Below, piece by piece: positions 18,023 through 27,343 of a DNA stretch of 64,000 bases. The DNA is taken from positions 310,001 to 374,000 of the forward strand of contig NZ_JFKE01000002.1 of NCBI RefSeq assembly GCF_000647975.1, written 5' to 3'. The DNA comes from Actibacterium mucosum KCTC 23349 (GTDB lineage: Bacteria; Pseudomonadota; Alphaproteobacteria; Rhodobacterales; Rhodobacteraceae). A program made the translations under genes and the position numbers. Each line of letters opens with the position of its first letter. Positions within the stretch are counted from its first letter, which is position 1. Under the pieces are notes generated by a model. That model saw nothing but the letters and a program-made list of their open reading frames with translations. It made no database searches and was not told the DNA's origin.

Positions 18023-19114
18023 ATGCAGGGCAACGAACCGCTTTGGGCGTTGGGGATGATGTCGGGCACGTCGCTGGACGGGGTGGATGCGGCGATGCTG
18101 CTGAGTGACGGCACGCGCATTCTTGAGTTCGGCGACAGCGCCTATCGCGCCTATTCGGCGGCCGAGGGGGCCGCGCTGCGCGCGGGTCTGGGCCTTTGGC
18201 CCGGCGACGATGGCGTGGCAGGGGCCGGTGCGGTGATCGACGCGGCGCATGCCGATCTGGCGGCGCAGTTCTCGCCCGATCTGATCGGGTTTCACGGCCA
18301 GACCCTGGCGCATGATCCCGGCGGGCGCGGCACCCATCAGGTGGGCGATGGCGCGCTGCTGGCGCATTCGCTGGGCCGGCCGGTTGTCTGGGATTTTCGC
18401 AGCAACGATGTGCAGATGGGCGGGCAGGGTGCGCCACTTGCGCCGTTTTACCACTTTGCCTGCGCGCAGTGGATGGGGGCAACGGCGCCCATCGCGTTTC
18501 TGAACCTGGGCGGCGTGGGCAACCTGACATGGGTGGACCCAACCAAACCCGCGCCCGAGGCGGATGGGGCGCTTTTGGCCTTTGACACCGGACCGGCCAA
18601 CGCGCCGATCAACGATCTGGTGCAGGCGCGGCTGGGCGCAGACATGGACAGGAACGGCGCGCTGGCTGCAGCGGGCAAGGTGGCCCACAGCGCGTTAGAG
18701 CTGTTCCTGATGGATCCGTATTTTGGCCGCATCCCGCCCAAATCGCTGGACCGGGACGCGTTCTCCGAAATGATGGCCCTGGTGCGCGAACTGGATGATG
18801 CCGACGCGGCGGCGACGCTGACGGCGATGGCGGCGGCCGCGGTCATGCAGGGGATCAGCCATTGCCCCGTCCCGCCCACGCGGCTGCTGGTCACCGGCGG
18901 TGGGCGGCACAACAAGGTGATGATGGCGATGATCGCGGCGGGGCTGGATTGCCCGGTGGACCCGGTCGAGGCGGCCGGGCTGGATGGCGATATGTTAGAG
19001 GCGCAGGCCTTTGCCTTCCTCGCCATCCGGGTGCTGCGGGGGCTGCCGACCTCGGCCCCCGGTACAACCGGCGTGATGGCCGCCGTTGGCGGCGGGCAGA
19101 TCAGCCGCCCCTAG
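18023..19114 (+). CDS. anmK: Anhydro-N-acetylmuramic acid kinase
   Basis: 363 residues. Converts 1,6-anhydroMurNAc, released during peptidoglycan turnover, to MurNAc-6-phosphate. Motifs: [18 protein letters not shown] at the N-terminus (phosphate-binding), [41 protein letters not shown] and VTGGGRHN. The start at 18023 follows GGGAAAGAGG. NagZ, which produces the substrate's precursor, is encoded at 40549 in this window. The last 4 bases (CTAG) are shared with the convergent cupin gene. Confidence 0.94.
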   Translation: MQGNEPLWALGMMSGTSLDGVDAAMLLSDGTRILEFGDSAYRAYSAAEGAALRAGLGLWPGDDGVAGAGAVIDAAHADLAAQFSPDLIGFHGQTLAHDPGGRGTHQVGDGALLAHSLGRPVVWDFRSNDVQMGGQGAPLAPFYHFACAQWMGATAPIAFLNLGGVGNLTWVDPTKPAPEADGALLAFDTGPANAPINDLVQARLGADMDRNGALAAAGKVAHSALELFLMDPYFGRIPPKSLDRDAFSEMMALVRELDDADAAATLTAMAAAAVMQGISHCPVPPTRLLVTGGGRHNKVMMAMIAAGLDCPVDPVEAAGLDGDMLEAQAFAFLAIRVLRGLPTSAPGTTGVMAAVGGGQISRP

Positions 19115-19533
19115 CTGCGCGGGATGTCGAACCCCGGAGCGGCCAGTTCGAACCCCTCAAACTGAAAACCGGGGCTGACGGTGCAGCCCACCAGCGTATA
19201 GTCACCGGTGCTGCGCGCGGCCTGCCAATGGCCCACCGGCACAACCCGTTGCGGCGCCTGGCCGGCGGCCAGATCGGGGCCAAGAAGGTGATCCCGGGCG
19301 GGGCCGGCCTCGGTCTCGGCCATCGACAGGATCAGCGGCGCACCGGCATAGAAATGCCAGATCTCGGCGGCATCGACGCGGTGCCAATGGCTGCGCTCAT
19401 CGCCTTTCAGCAGGAAATAGATGCAGGTGCCCGCGGCACGGCCCGGCCCCTCGGCCACCCATGTCTGGCGGTAATGGCCGCCCTCGGGATGGGGGGCAAG
19501 CTGCAGCGTTTCGATGATTTGATCGGCGGTCAT
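19111..19533 (-). CDS. Cupin DUF985 family protein
   Basis: 140 residues forming one cupin barrel of the DUF985 (cupin_5) family: [49 protein letters not shown] and [16 protein letters not shown] are the typical segments. The family is widespread but its reaction is unknown; His residues in SHWHR could bind a metal. It ends tail to tail with anmK, sharing a CTAG. Confidence 0.85.
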   Translation of the reverse strand: MTADQIIETLQLAPHPEGGHYRQTWVAEGPGRAAGTCIYFLLKGDERSHWHRVDAAEIWHFYAGAPLILSMAETEAGPARDHLLGPDLAAGQAPQRVVPVGHWQAARSTGDYTLVGCTVSPGFQFEGFELAAPGFDIPRS

Positions 19534-19589
19534 GGTGGCTCCTGCCTGACGGCGCGCACACGGGCGCTGACAGTGACGTGAAATGAGTT

Positions 19590-19618
19590 TTGTCGGCGCA
19601 GAATGTGCCGCGTGATAG
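19590..19618 (+). promoter_or_regulatory. Putative promoter of the exported MsrB-like gene
   Basis: TTGTCG (19590-19595), a 17-base spacer and TGATAG (19613-19618), followed by the ATG 46 bases on. It sits in the 130-base gap between divergent genes, the only place a promoter for the downstream gene can be. The match to consensus is moderate. Confidence 0.4.
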
Positions 19619-19663
19619 CCTTTTCATCAAGCACTTAAACCGCCCTTGGATGGAGGAAGGCCA

Positions 19664-20203
19664 ATGGCAGAAGATATCAAATTCGGGCGCCGGGCCTTTC
19701 TGGGCAGCGCGGCGATGGGCGCCGCCGGGCTCGGCGCTGCACCGGCCCTGGCCAGCGCCGAAACCGGTTATTCCTACGAGGTTCAGCGATCAGATGCCGA
19801 ATGGCGCGCGATGCTGACCGACGAGGAATATGGCATCCTGCGCGAAGGCCAGACAGAGCAACCTCGTACCAGCCTCTATTGGGCCGACAACCCCGATGGC
19901 ACCTATCACTGCAAGGGGTGTGACCTGCATGTCTATTCGTCGGAATGGAAAGTGGTCTGGAAATCGAAGGGCTGGGTGTTCTTTCGTCACAGCGAGGGCA
20001 ATGCCACGATGACCGCGATCGACCGGGTGATCCCACCCGCGTATGGTGGCAACGGCATGGCCAACCCCAATGCCCAACGTGCGCTGATCGAAACCCATTG
20101 CCGTCGCTGCGGTTCGCATCTGGGTCACACGTTGATGATCAACCTGATGGTCATTCACTGCATCAACGGCAAAGCGCTGAACTTCAGGCCGGTCGAGGCC
20201 TGA
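19664..20203 (+). CDS. Exported MsrB-like protein with Tat signal and altered active site
   Basis: 179 residues. A twin-arginine signal (GRRAFLGSAAMGAAG, residues 8-22, cleavage near ALA-SA) precedes an MsrB fold. Both zinc CxxC pairs are present (YHCKGCDL and THCRRCGSHLGH) and the C-terminal catalytic-type cysteine is kept (IHCINGKALNF). However, the canonical GWPSF is GWVFF, the usual RTEV before the second CxxC is LIET, and the glycine/proline loop FPDGPxPTGxRYC is replaced by a shorter HTLMINLMVIHC. So it may be a reductase of another periplasmic sulfoxide or a binding protein. GGAGG precedes the ATG at 19664. A canonical MsrB is at 49459. Confidence 0.8.
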   Translation: MAEDIKFGRRAFLGSAAMGAAGLGAAPALASAETGYSYEVQRSDAEWRAMLTDEEYGILREGQTEQPRTSLYWADNPDGTYHCKGCDLHVYSSEWKVVWKSKGWVFFRHSEGNATMTAIDRVIPPAYGGNGMANPNAQRALIETHCRRCGSHLGHTLMINLMVIHCINGKALNFRPVEA

Positions 20204-21059
20204 TCCGCGCCCTCTCGCGTGCCAGCGTGTACAGACCCGACCCGATGATGACAGCCGCGCCAAGATAGGTTGCGGTGTCCGGGCGTTCGCCAAAAACAAT
20301 TATGCCCAGCGCCATCGCGAACAACAGGCGGCTGTAACGGAACGGGGTCACCACCGCGACATCGCCCTGCCGCATCGCCGCGACAATGGCATAATACCCG
20401 GCAACACCGACAACCACGCTGATCGACAAAAGCAAAGCCAGATCGGGCGTAACTGCCACGTAATCCTGCCCCGTCGCGACCATCAGGATCGCCGACGGGG
20501 GTACAATCAGACCAAAGCCAAAGGTTGACATCTGTACTGCCGAAACCTCTGGCGGTGCCGCACGCGTGGCCAGGTCGCGTACGGCCAGCCCCAGCACGCC
20601 GCCGACGGCAAAAAGTGCATTGGCGTCAAACCCGTCCAACCCCGGTTTCAGGATGATCAGGACGCCAACGAAACCTGTGCCAATCGCGGTCCAACGACGC
20701 CAACCCACGGTTTCCCCCAGAAACATCGCGGCCCCCATGGTCACAACCAATGGCATGGCCTGCAGGATCGAGGCGGCGGTGGACAGCGGCGTCAGCGCAA
20801 TGGCGGATACGAAGCAAAGCGTGCCAAAGATCTCGCCCAGGTTTCGGGCAATCAGCGCGGGGTGCAGCATCGCGCGCGTGAACACACGCCGGCCGCTGAG
20901 GCGCGTCAGCGCCGCAAATACCGCTGCGCCCCCAACGCCCAGAATCACCAGAACCTGTCCCATCGGCATCTGCGCTGTCAGAATCTTGATGAATGTGTCT
21001 TCAACGGCAAACAGCGCCATCGAGGCCACCATCATCGTGATTCCGCGCAGGTTTTCCAT
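20184..21059 (-). CDS. EamA/DMT-family transporter
   Basis: 291 residues with about ten hydrophobic helices in two EamA repeats (first from MENLRGITMMVASMALFAVEDTFIK; the second begins after about residue 145). Inner-membrane drug/metabolite transporter superfamily; the substrate cannot be told. The end overlaps the convergent MsrB-like gene by 20 bases. It lies downstream of the Fur-family regulator on the same strand with 55 bases between, so it may be co-transcribed with it. Confidence 0.85.
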   Translation of the reverse strand: MENLRGITMMVASMALFAVEDTFIKILTAQMPMGQVLVILGVGGAAVFAALTRLSGRRVFTRAMLHPALIARNLGEIFGTLCFVSAIALTPLSTAASILQAMPLVVTMGAAMFLGETVGWRRWTAIGTGFVGVLIILKPGLDGFDANALFAVGGVLGLAVRDLATRAAPPEVSAVQMSTFGFGLIVPPSAILMVATGQDYVAVTPDLALLLSISVVVGVAGYYAIVAAMRQGDVAVVTPFRYSRLLFAMALGIIVFGERPDTATYLGAAVIIGSGLYTLARERARIRPRPA

Positions 21060-21114
21060 TGGCGATCCCTTCTTCGGAAACCGCCGTATCTGGTTTTACC
21101 CTTTGGTAAAAGCT

Positions 21115-21528
21115 CTATTTGCGTTTCAGCGGAACACCATACAGTTCCAACCGGTGGTCCTTCAGCTCGAACCCCAGCTTCTGCGCGATCTTTTCCTGCA
21201 GCGCCTCGATCTCGGCATCGACAAATTCGATCACCTCACCGGTGGTCATGTCAATCAGATGATCGTGATGATCCCGCTCGGCATCTTCGTACCGTGCGCG
21301 GCCATCGCCAAATTCCAGCTTGTCCAGAATGCCGGCCTCTTCGAACAGTTTCACCGTTCGATAGACCGTCGCAATCGAGATCTTGGGGTCGCGCGCCACA
21401 GCCCTGTTATAAAGCTGCTCCACGTCCGGATGGTCGTCACTTTCCTGCATAACCGTCGCGATGACACGGCGCGGGCCTGTCATGCGCAGCCCCTTGGCTT
21501 CGCAACGTGAAATGATCGTGTCGCCCAT
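21115..21528 (-). CDS. Fur-family metalloregulator (Fur/Mur type)
   Basis: 137 residues. The winged-helix DNA-binding half has GLRMTGPRRVIATVM and ISIATVYRTVKLFEEAGI; the metal half has ARYEDAERDHHDHLID and VEFVDAEIEALQ. The cysteine pairs of E. coli Fur are missing: the segment after HHDHLI is DMTTGEVIEF. This is the alphaproteobacterial form that often acts as a manganese-responsive Mur rather than an iron Fur, though the metal cannot be read from sequence. Start at 21528 (MGDTIISRCEAKG). An iron-type binding protein is at 25433, but no obvious Fur box is seen there. Confidence 0.88.
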   Translation of the reverse strand: MGDTIISRCEAKGLRMTGPRRVIATVMQESDDHPDVEQLYNRAVARDPKISIATVYRTVKLFEEAGILDKLEFGDGRARYEDAERDHHDHLIDMTTGEVIEFVDAEIEALQEKIAQKLGFELKDHRLELYGVPLKRK

Positions 21529-21656
21529 GTGGCCTCCGGTATGCAAGGTCACGGGCGGTATAACGCGACCAAAGTCGCCATGGCCAGAGGGGAATTGGCG
21601 TTGACGTTGCCGCAGCTTGCGCAGAACGTGGCACGGAAATTCGCAAAGAGGGCCCC

Positions 21657-22562
21657 ATGGCGCGAAAACCCCATATTGACCTGTCCGGCGCCCTGATGCT
21701 GATCGGGTTTTCGGCTTTGCTGGCCTACAACCAAGTTGTGATCCGCGTGGTGAACGAGGGCTTTCAGCCGGTGTTCTGGGCCGGGCTGCGGTCGCTGGGC
21801 GGGGCGCTGTGCCTGGTCGTCTGGTTTCGGTTGCGCCGTGACGGCACGTGGTTCAGCCCCGGCCAATGGCCCGCGGGGCTGCTGATTGGCACGGTGTTCG
21901 CGTTGGAATTCATCTTTCTGTTCATCGCGTTGGATCTGACCACCGTGGTGCGCACGTCAGTCATTTTCTACACCATGCCCTTGTGGCTGGCGCTGATCTC
22001 GCACTTTCTTTTGCCGGACGAACGGATCACTCCGGTTAAGGCCGCGGGCTTGGCGGCTGCATTTGCCGGAGTTGTCGTGGCGATTGTCGGGCGCGGCGGA
22101 GCAGAGGGGCAGGCCAGCCTGATTGGCGACCTTTGTGCGCTTGGCGGTGCGTTGACCTGGGCCGGTATCGCCCTGTGCGCCCGCGGTACGTCGCTGGCCC
22201 GCGTATCCCCGCGCGAACAACTGTTGTGGCAGGTGACGGTGTCGGCACCAATCCTGTTGCTGGCTTCCCTCGCTTTCGGAGAGCTTTTGCGCGATCCGCA
22301 GCCAATCCATTATGCCGGACTGGCCTTTCAGATCGTCGTGGTGGTGACCGCCGCATTCCTGCTGTGGCTGTGGCTGATCTCGGTTTATCCGGTCGCCAGC
22401 GTGGCCAGCTTTTCCTTCCTCAGCCCGGTTTTCGGCGTGGCGCTTGGCTGGCTGTTGCTGGACGAACCGGTGGGCTGGTCGATGCTGATCGCGCTGGTGC
22501 TGGTGGCGGTTGGGATCATCCTGATCAACCGCCCCAAACCTCAGGTGCCGCAAAAGGTCTGA
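21657..22562 (+). CDS. EamA/DMT-family transporter
   Basis: 301 residues, ten predicted membrane helices in two EamA repeats, with typical segments [17 protein letters not shown] and [15 protein letters not shown] in the first and [20 protein letters not shown] in the second. Not closely similar to the DMT protein at 20184. Substrate unknown. The end overlaps the convergent selO gene by 22 bases. Start ATG at 21657 follows AAAGAGGG. Confidence 0.87.
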   Translation: MARKPHIDLSGALMLIGFSALLAYNQVVIRVVNEGFQPVFWAGLRSLGGALCLVVWFRLRRDGTWFSPGQWPAGLLIGTVFALEFIFLFIALDLTTVVRTSVIFYTMPLWLALISHFLLPDERITPVKAAGLAAAFAGVVVAIVGRGGAEGQASLIGDLCALGGALTWAGIALCARGTSLARVSPREQLLWQVTVSAPILLLASLAFGELLRDPQPIHYAGLAFQIVVVVTAAFLLWLWLISVYPVASVASFSFLSPVFGVALGWLLLDEPVGWSMLIALVLVAVGIILINRPKPQVPQKV

Positions 22563-23965
22563 CGCACCTCTTCACCGGGTTCAGGCGGGGTGGTCCACAG
22601 GGCATCATCGGGTTTGGTGAACGGGTGTGTTACGGCCCTGAGCATGTCATGGAAGAAATCCAGTTCACCCTCGGTCGCCTGCGTGATGGCACGTTCCACC
22701 AGGTGGTTGCGCGGGATCACGGCCGGGTTGGCGCGGGTCATCAGCGCCTCTTGATCCGCCGTTGCCCCATCCCGGTCGCGGCGCGCCTGCCATTCCGCTG
22801 CCCAAGCGTCAAAGGCAGGCCGGTTCGTCACCCATTCCGCCGCCGTTCCATCGGCCAGCCCGCGGAAAACATTGGTGAAATCGTCGTGGTCCGCTTGCAG
22901 GATCTTCAGCAGCCCACCAATCAGCGCCTCATCCCCATCCTCGGCCCGGTTCAGCCCCAGCTTGGCGCGAAAGGCGCGCAGCCACGCCGCCTGCATCAGC
23001 CCGGCAAACTCGTTCAGCACCGGCCCGGCGACGGCAATGGCGGTGTTCTGATCCTCGTCGATCACCGGCAGCAGGGCCGAGGCCAGCTGTGCCAGGTTCC
23101 ACAACGCGATATCGGGTTGACGGTTATAGGCATAGCGCCCGCCATGGTCGATCGAGCTGAAGACCTTGCCCTGATCATACCCGTCCAGAAAGGCGCAGGG
23201 GCCATAGTCGATGGTCTCGCCCGAGATCGTCATATTGTCGGTGTTCATCACCCCATGCACGAAGCCAAGGGCCATCCATTGGGCGATCAGCTGCGCCTGG
23301 GCGGCGACCACACCGCGCAGCAACTCCAGCGCGCCGTCGGCTTGTGGATAGTGCCGGGCGATGGCGTGATCGGTCAGGGCTTGCAGGGCCTCGGTATCGC
23401 CCTGCGAGGCAAAATACTGAAACGTTCCCACCCGGATATGGCTGGCCGCAACGCGGGTCAGCACCGCGCCGGGCAGGGTGGTTTCCCGATATACTGCCTC
23501 GCCTGTCGTGACCGCGGCCAAGGCGCGTGTCGTGGGCACGCCCATTGCATGCATGGCCTCGGACACGACGTATTCGCGAATAACCGGACCCAGCCCCGCG
23601 CGCCCGTCACCGCGGCGGGAATAGGGTGTGGGGCCAGAGCCCTTTAGTTGAAGATCGCGGCGCAAGCCATTGGTATCAATAACCTCTCCCAGCAGCAACG
23701 CGCGCCCGTCGCCCAGCTGCGGCGACCAGCCACCGAACTGATGCCCGGCATAAACCTGCGCCAAGGGCGCGGCGCCATCGGGCACCGCATTGCCGGCCAG
23801 AACCGCAACGCCATCGGCGCTGCGCAGCCACGCCGCGTCAATGCCCAGTTCGGCGGCCAAAGCGTCGTTCACCGCCACCAGACCGGGCGCGGCCACCGGG
23901 GTGGCCGTCATGCGGGTAAAGAACCGTTCGGGCAATTGGGCATAGCTGTTGTCGAAGGCAATCAT
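22541..23965 (-). CDS. selO: Protein adenylyltransferase SelO (YdiU family)
   Basis: 474 residues, the normal bacterial length. A pseudokinase-fold enzyme that transfers AMP from ATP to Ser/Thr/Tyr residues of proteins, linked to redox stress. Motifs: [40 protein letters not shown] (glycine-rich/ATP region), [20 protein letters not shown] (metal/ATP site) and [11 protein letters not shown]. Third residue from the end is cysteine (TFCGT), the position that is selenocysteine in animal SelO. It is translationally coupled (ATGA) to the GNAT gene upstream in the same operon. Confidence 0.93.
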   Translation of the reverse strand: MIAFDNSYAQLPERFFTRMTATPVAAPGLVAVNDALAAELGIDAAWLRSADGVAVLAGNAVPDGAAPLAQVYAGHQFGGWSPQLGDGRALLLGEVIDTNGLRRDLQLKGSGPTPYSRRGDGRAGLGPVIREYVVSEAMHAMGVPTTRALAAVTTGEAVYRETTLPGAVLTRVAASHIRVGTFQYFASQGDTEALQALTDHAIARHYPQADGALELLRGVVAAQAQLIAQWMALGFVHGVMNTDNMTISGETIDYGPCAFLDGYDQGKVFSSIDHGGRYAYNRQPDIALWNLAQLASALLPVIDEDQNTAIAVAGPVLNEFAGLMQAAWLRAFRAKLGLNRAEDGDEALIGGLLKILQADHDDFTNVFRGLADGTAAEWVTNRPAFDAWAAEWQARRDRDGATADQEALMTRANPAVIPRNHLVERAITQATEGELDFFHDMLRAVTHPFTKPDDALWTTPPEPGEEVRQTFCGT

Positions 23966-24411
23966 GCAAGAATCCGGGTCATCAGGTGATAGGTGTCGCG
24001 GGCGTTAAACCCCATGCGGGTATATAGGCGCTTGGCGGCGTCGTTGGCGCGTTCAACCTCCATGTGGATCGCCTTGACCCCCATCTGCGCCAACATGGGC
24101 AGCAGGGCCATCAATGTCTGGCTGCCCATGCCGCGGCCACGCACGGCGGGACGGATGAAGAACTCGTCGATGAACGCGTCGCGCCCGCCCAACTCGATGG
24201 AAAAGCCGAAGGCCACGGCGATATAGCCCACCGGCGCGCGCGGCGGGCCGATCAGCCAGATCGCCGCGTGGATGTCATCAGACAGCATCTGGGTCAGCAC
24301 CGCGATGCGGTCATCGTCGGATTGCTCGATCTGGTGGTGGTCGTGAAAGGCCGCGACCAGCGGGGCAAGGCGGGGGATGTCGTCGACCGTGGCCAGGCGG
24401 ATCAGGCTCAT
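23962..24411 (-). CDS. GNAT-family N-acetyltransferase
   Basis: 149 residues, one GNAT domain. The acetyl-CoA-binding segment is [20 protein letters not shown] (R/Q-x-x-G-x-G/A type), followed by [19 protein letters not shown], the usual C-terminal GNAT signature. Substrate unknown. ATG at 24411 overlaps the nucleoside hydrolase stop by 4 bases, and its own stop overlaps the selO start by 4, so the three genes form a tight operon. Confidence 0.87.
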   Translation of the reverse strand: MSLIRLATVDDIPRLAPLVAAFHDHHQIEQSDDDRIAVLTQMLSDDIHAAIWLIGPPRAPVGYIAVAFGFSIELGGRDAFIDEFFIRPAVRGRGMGSQTLMALLPMLAQMGVKAIHMEVERANDAAKRLYTRMGFNARDTYHLMTRILA

Positions 24412-25352
24412 AGCCGCGCCAGACGGTCGGTCAGCAGGGCAAAGAAGCCGTCGGCGTCGATATCCCCCATGAAGGTGGCATTGGGTGTGCGGCCCGACAC
24501 GCGCCACCAATCGGCGACGGTCATGCCCAGGGTCAGCTCGGACCCGGTCTCAACCTCGACATTGATATGGCGGCCGGTGAATAGCTCGGGCCGGATCAGG
24601 TAGGCGGTCACGCAAGGATCGTGCAGCGGTGCGCCGTTCGAGCCGTATTTCTCTTTGTCGAACCGTTCGAAGAAATCCGTCATCTCGGCCACCGCATGGC
24701 CCACCGGCGTGCCCAGCGCGCGGAAGGCGTCGTTGCGCGGCTTGGTGACCAGCGCCTTGTGGGTGACGTCCAGCGGCATCACCACGATGGGCACGCCCGC
24801 AGCAAAAACGGCTTTGGCGGCCTCGGGGTCGACAAAGATGTTGAACTCGGCCGCGGGTGTGATGTTGCCAACCTCGAAATACGCGCCGCCCATCAGGACA
24901 ATCTCCTGCACGCGGGGGATGATATCGGGGGCCTTGGCGAAGGCGGTGGCGATATTGGTCAGCGGCCCCAACGGGCAGAGCGTGACGGTATCGGTCTCTT
25001 GCGCTCGCAGGGTTTCGATAATGAAATCAACCGCATGGGCGTCCTGCAACGGCATCATGGGGTCGGGCAGCGTGGGGCCGTCGAGCCCGGTTTTGCCATG
25101 CACATGTTCGGCGGTGACCAGTTTGCGGGCGATGGGCGCGTCGCAGCCGGCGAAGACCTTGACGTCGGGTTTGCCGGCCAGTTCGCAGATTATCCGCGCG
25201 TTTTTCTGGGTCAGCGACAGCGGCACATTGCCGGCCACGGCGGTGATGCCCAGCACGTCGATCTCATCCGGGCTGGCCAGCGCCAGAAGGATGGCAACGG
25301 CGTCGTCCTGACCGGGATCGGTGTCGATGATGATCTTGCGGGGGGTGGGCAT
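24408..25352 (-). CDS. Inosine/uridine-preferring nucleoside hydrolase
   Basis: 314 residues. Cleaves ribonucleosides to base and ribose. The N-terminal calcium-binding aspartate cluster IIIDTDPGQDDAVAIL is exact, LMGGAYFEVGNITPAAEFNIFVDPEAA is the central signature, and APLHDPCVTAYLI holds the C-terminal active-site His-Asp. First gene of the operon with the GNAT protein and selO. No transporter for nucleosides is adjacent. The exact base preference cannot be read off. Confidence 0.92.
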   Translation of the reverse strand: MPTPRKIIIDTDPGQDDAVAILLALASPDEIDVLGITAVAGNVPLSLTQKNARIICELAGKPDVKVFAGCDAPIARKLVTAEHVHGKTGLDGPTLPDPMMPLQDAHAVDFIIETLRAQETDTVTLCPLGPLTNIATAFAKAPDIIPRVQEIVLMGGAYFEVGNITPAAEFNIFVDPEAAKAVFAAGVPIVVMPLDVTHKALVTKPRNDAFRALGTPVGHAVAEMTDFFERFDKEKYGSNGAPLHDPCVTAYLIRPELFTGRHINVEVETGSELTLGMTVADWWRVSGRTPNATFMGDIDADGFFALLTDRLARL

Positions 25353-25385
25353 TTTGGTCTCCTGCGTTACCGGGCGGAGACTGGC

Positions 25386-25414
25386 AAGGGCGCCGGAGGA
25401 TGTCCAGCGCCCTT
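25386..25414 (-). terminator. Hairpin between iron-binding protein gene and nucleoside hydrolase
   Basis: AAGGGCGC (25386-25393) and GCGCCCTT (25407-25414), a perfect 8-bp stem with a 13-base loop, 18 bases after the stop of the binding-protein gene. The run after the stem on the minus strand is not T-rich, so it may be an mRNA 3'-end structure rather than an efficient terminator. Confidence 0.5.
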
Positions 25415-25432
25415 TCGTTCCGTGGGCGGCAA

Positions 25433-26443
25433 TCAGCCGTCGAAATTGACCTCTTCGACCAGCCGCAGCGCGGTGGCGCGGTGCCCGGCCAGGGTCATCA
25501 GGTTCACGTCGTCGGCGTCAAAGCTGCCCCAGCTTTGCACCAGATCGCTGGGGGTCGAGCCGGGGGCGACGGGGTATTCGAAATTTGCCTCGGCATAAAT
25601 TTCCTGGGCCGCGGGCGAGGTCAGGAATTCCAGCAGCTTGATCGCGTTGTCGCGGTTCGGCGCCGATTTGGTCAGCCCCACGCCCGAGATGTTCACATGG
25701 GTGCCTTGCCCTTCGAATTCGGGGAAGGTCACGTTGACGGCGTTGGCCCAGGCTGTCTGTTCCTCGTCCGACAGCATCTTGCCGAAATAGTAGTTATTGC
25801 CCAGCGAGATGTCGCATTCGCCGGCCCAGATCGCCTTGACCTGCGCGCGGTCATTGCCCTGCGGTTTGCGGGCCAGGTTGGCTTTGACGCCTTCCAGCCA
25901 TGTCTTGGTTTCCGCCTCGCCGTGATGTTCGATCATCGCGGCCACCAGACCCAGTGTGTAGACATGCGTGCCCGAGCGGGTGCAGATGCGGCCCGCCCAT
26001 TTCGGGTCGGCCAGGTCTTCATAGCTGGTGATCTCGGCCGGATCGACGCGGTCTTTGGAGGCATAGACGATCCGCGCCCGCGTGGTCACGCCGAACCAGC
26101 GGTTGTCGGGGTCGCGATATTGCGCGGGCACGTTGGCGGCGATCACGTCGCTTTCCACCGGTGCCAGTACGTCGGCGTCCACCGCACCGGCAAGGCGCGA
26201 GATATCAACGGTCAGGATCACATCGGCGGGCGAGCGTTTGCCTTCGGCTTCAAGCCGTTCGACCAGACCTTTGCTCAGAAACACGACATTGGTGTTGATC
26301 CCGGTTTCGGTGGTGAAGGCATCCAGCAGCGGCTGGATCAGTTCGGGCTGGCGATACGAATAGATGTTTACGTCTTCGGCGGCGGCCGACAGGGCCGAGG
26401 CGCTCAGAACAGCGGCGCAAAAAGAGGTGCGGAGGAAAGCCAT
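25433..26443 (-). CDS. Iron(III) ABC transporter substrate-binding protein (FutA/FbpA type)
   Basis: 336 residues. Signal peptide at about 1-22 (cleavage near SAAAED), then a periplasmic binding fold: VNIYSYRQPELIQPLLDAF, SKGLVERLEAEGKRSPADV and the iron-ligand tyrosine pair in SLGNNYYFGKM. It would bind ferric iron in the periplasm and hand it to an inner-membrane permease. No permease or ATPase gene is nearby, so it is an orphan here. The ATG at 26443 has AGGAG at the right distance; the open frame starts with a TTG two codons earlier. It has a good promoter upstream. Confidence 0.9.
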   Translation of the reverse strand: MAFLRTSFCAAVLSASALSAAAEDVNIYSYRQPELIQPLLDAFTTETGINTNVVFLSKGLVERLEAEGKRSPADVILTVDISRLAGAVDADVLAPVESDVIAANVPAQYRDPDNRWFGVTTRARIVYASKDRVDPAEITSYEDLADPKWAGRICTRSGTHVYTLGLVAAMIEHHGEAETKTWLEGVKANLARKPQGNDRAQVKAIWAGECDISLGNNYYFGKMLSDEEQTAWANAVNVTFPEFEGQGTHVNISGVGLTKSAPNRDNAIKLLEFLTSPAAQEIYAEANFEYPVAPGSTPSDLVQSWGSFDADDVNLMTLAGHRATALRLVEEVNFDG

Positions 26444-26473
26444 CGTCAAACTCCTGATTGGCGTGATGAGGGC

Positions 26474-26502
26474 TATAAACCCGAGTCTTTTGGTAGGGTC
26501 AA
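26474..26502 (-). promoter_or_regulatory. Promoter of the iron-binding protein gene
   Basis: On the minus strand: -35 TTGACC (26502-26497), a 17-base spacer, -10 TTTATA (26479-26474). The predicted start is about 24 bases upstream of the ATG. I see no clear Fur-type palindrome overlapping it. Confidence 0.65.
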
Positions 26503-26524
26503 TACCTAAATGTTTTACTCGGAA

Positions 26525-27343
26525 TTAGTCCGCCGCCTTTTCCCGCGCCTTCACCGCGTCCCAGATCGCGTCCATCTCGGCCAGGTCAGCGTCGCTCATA
26601 TTGCGGCCCGATGCGGTAATAGCATCCTCTACCTGATTGAAACGGCGGATGAATTTCTGGTTGGCGGCGCGCAGGGCCTCTTCGGGGTCGATCTTCAGGT
26701 GGCGCGCCAGGTTGGCCGCGACAAAGAGGAAATCGCCAAACTCTTCGGTCACGTGATCGTGGTCGCCGCTGTCTTGCGCGTCTTTGATCTCGTGCGCTTC
26801 CTCGACCAGCTTGTCCAGAACCTGGCCGATCTCGGGCCAATCGAATCCGACGCGTGCGGCGCGCTTTTGCAGCTTCACCGCGCGGGTCAGCGCTGGCAGG
26901 CCCTTGGCCACGCCGTCCAGCACCCGCACCTCGCCCTTGGCGGCACGCTCACGCGCTTTTTGCACCTCCCAGTCGACGGTTTGCTGGGTGGCGGACTTGT
27001 CGCGGCTTTCATCGCCAAAGACATGCGGGTGGCGGGCGACCATCTTGTCCGACATGGTGTCGGCGACCTGATCGAAGGTGAACATCCCCGCATCGTCGGC
27101 CATCTGTGCGTGAAAGACCGATTGGAACAGCAGATCGCCCAGCTCACCCTTCAGCTCGTCCCAGGCCTCGCGTTCGATGGCGTCGGCCACCTCATAGGCT
27201 TCCTCGATCGTATAGGGCGCGATGGTGGCAAAGGTCTGTTCGATATCCCACGGGCAGCCGGTTTCGGGATCGCGCAGGCGGCGCATGATTTCCAGCAGGC
27301 GCGGCATGCCGCCTTTGGGATTGTGAATCAGGTCGTCGGTCAT
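26525..27343 (-). CDS. mazG: Nucleoside triphosphate pyrophosphohydrolase
   Basis: 272 residues with two MazG domains. The first has CPWDIEQTFATIAPYTIEE and EAYEVADAIE...GDLLFQ (metal-binding EExxE and ExxD acidic motif); the second has KLVEEAHEIKDA and EEFGDFLFVAANLAR. Hydrolyses (d)NTPs, including aberrant nucleotides, to NMP and pyrophosphate. It overlaps the membrane-protein gene upstream by 4 bases (27340-27343). Confidence 0.94.
   Translation of the reverse strand: MTDDLIHNPKGGMPRLLEIMRRLRDPETGCPWDIEQTFATIAPYTIEEAYEVADAIEREAWDELKGELGDLLFQSVFHAQMADDAGMFTFDQVADTMSDKMVARHPHVFGDESRDKSATQQTVDWEVQKARERAAKGEVRVLDGVAKGLPALTRAVKLQKRAARVGFDWPEIGQVLDKLVEEAHEIKDAQDSGDHDHVTEEFGDFLFVAANLARHLKIDPEEALRAANQKFIRRFNQVEDAITASGRNMSDADLAEMDAIWDAVKAREKAAD

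Noticed and set aside
22133-23647. 504-codon plus-strand frame across the end of the DMT gene and selO
   Set aside because: Opposite selO, which has intact motifs; the translation is low-complexity and unlike any protein.
26443-26524. Search for a Fur or Irr box before the iron-binding protein gene
   Set aside because: No clear dyad was found around the promoter; regulation by iron is left open.
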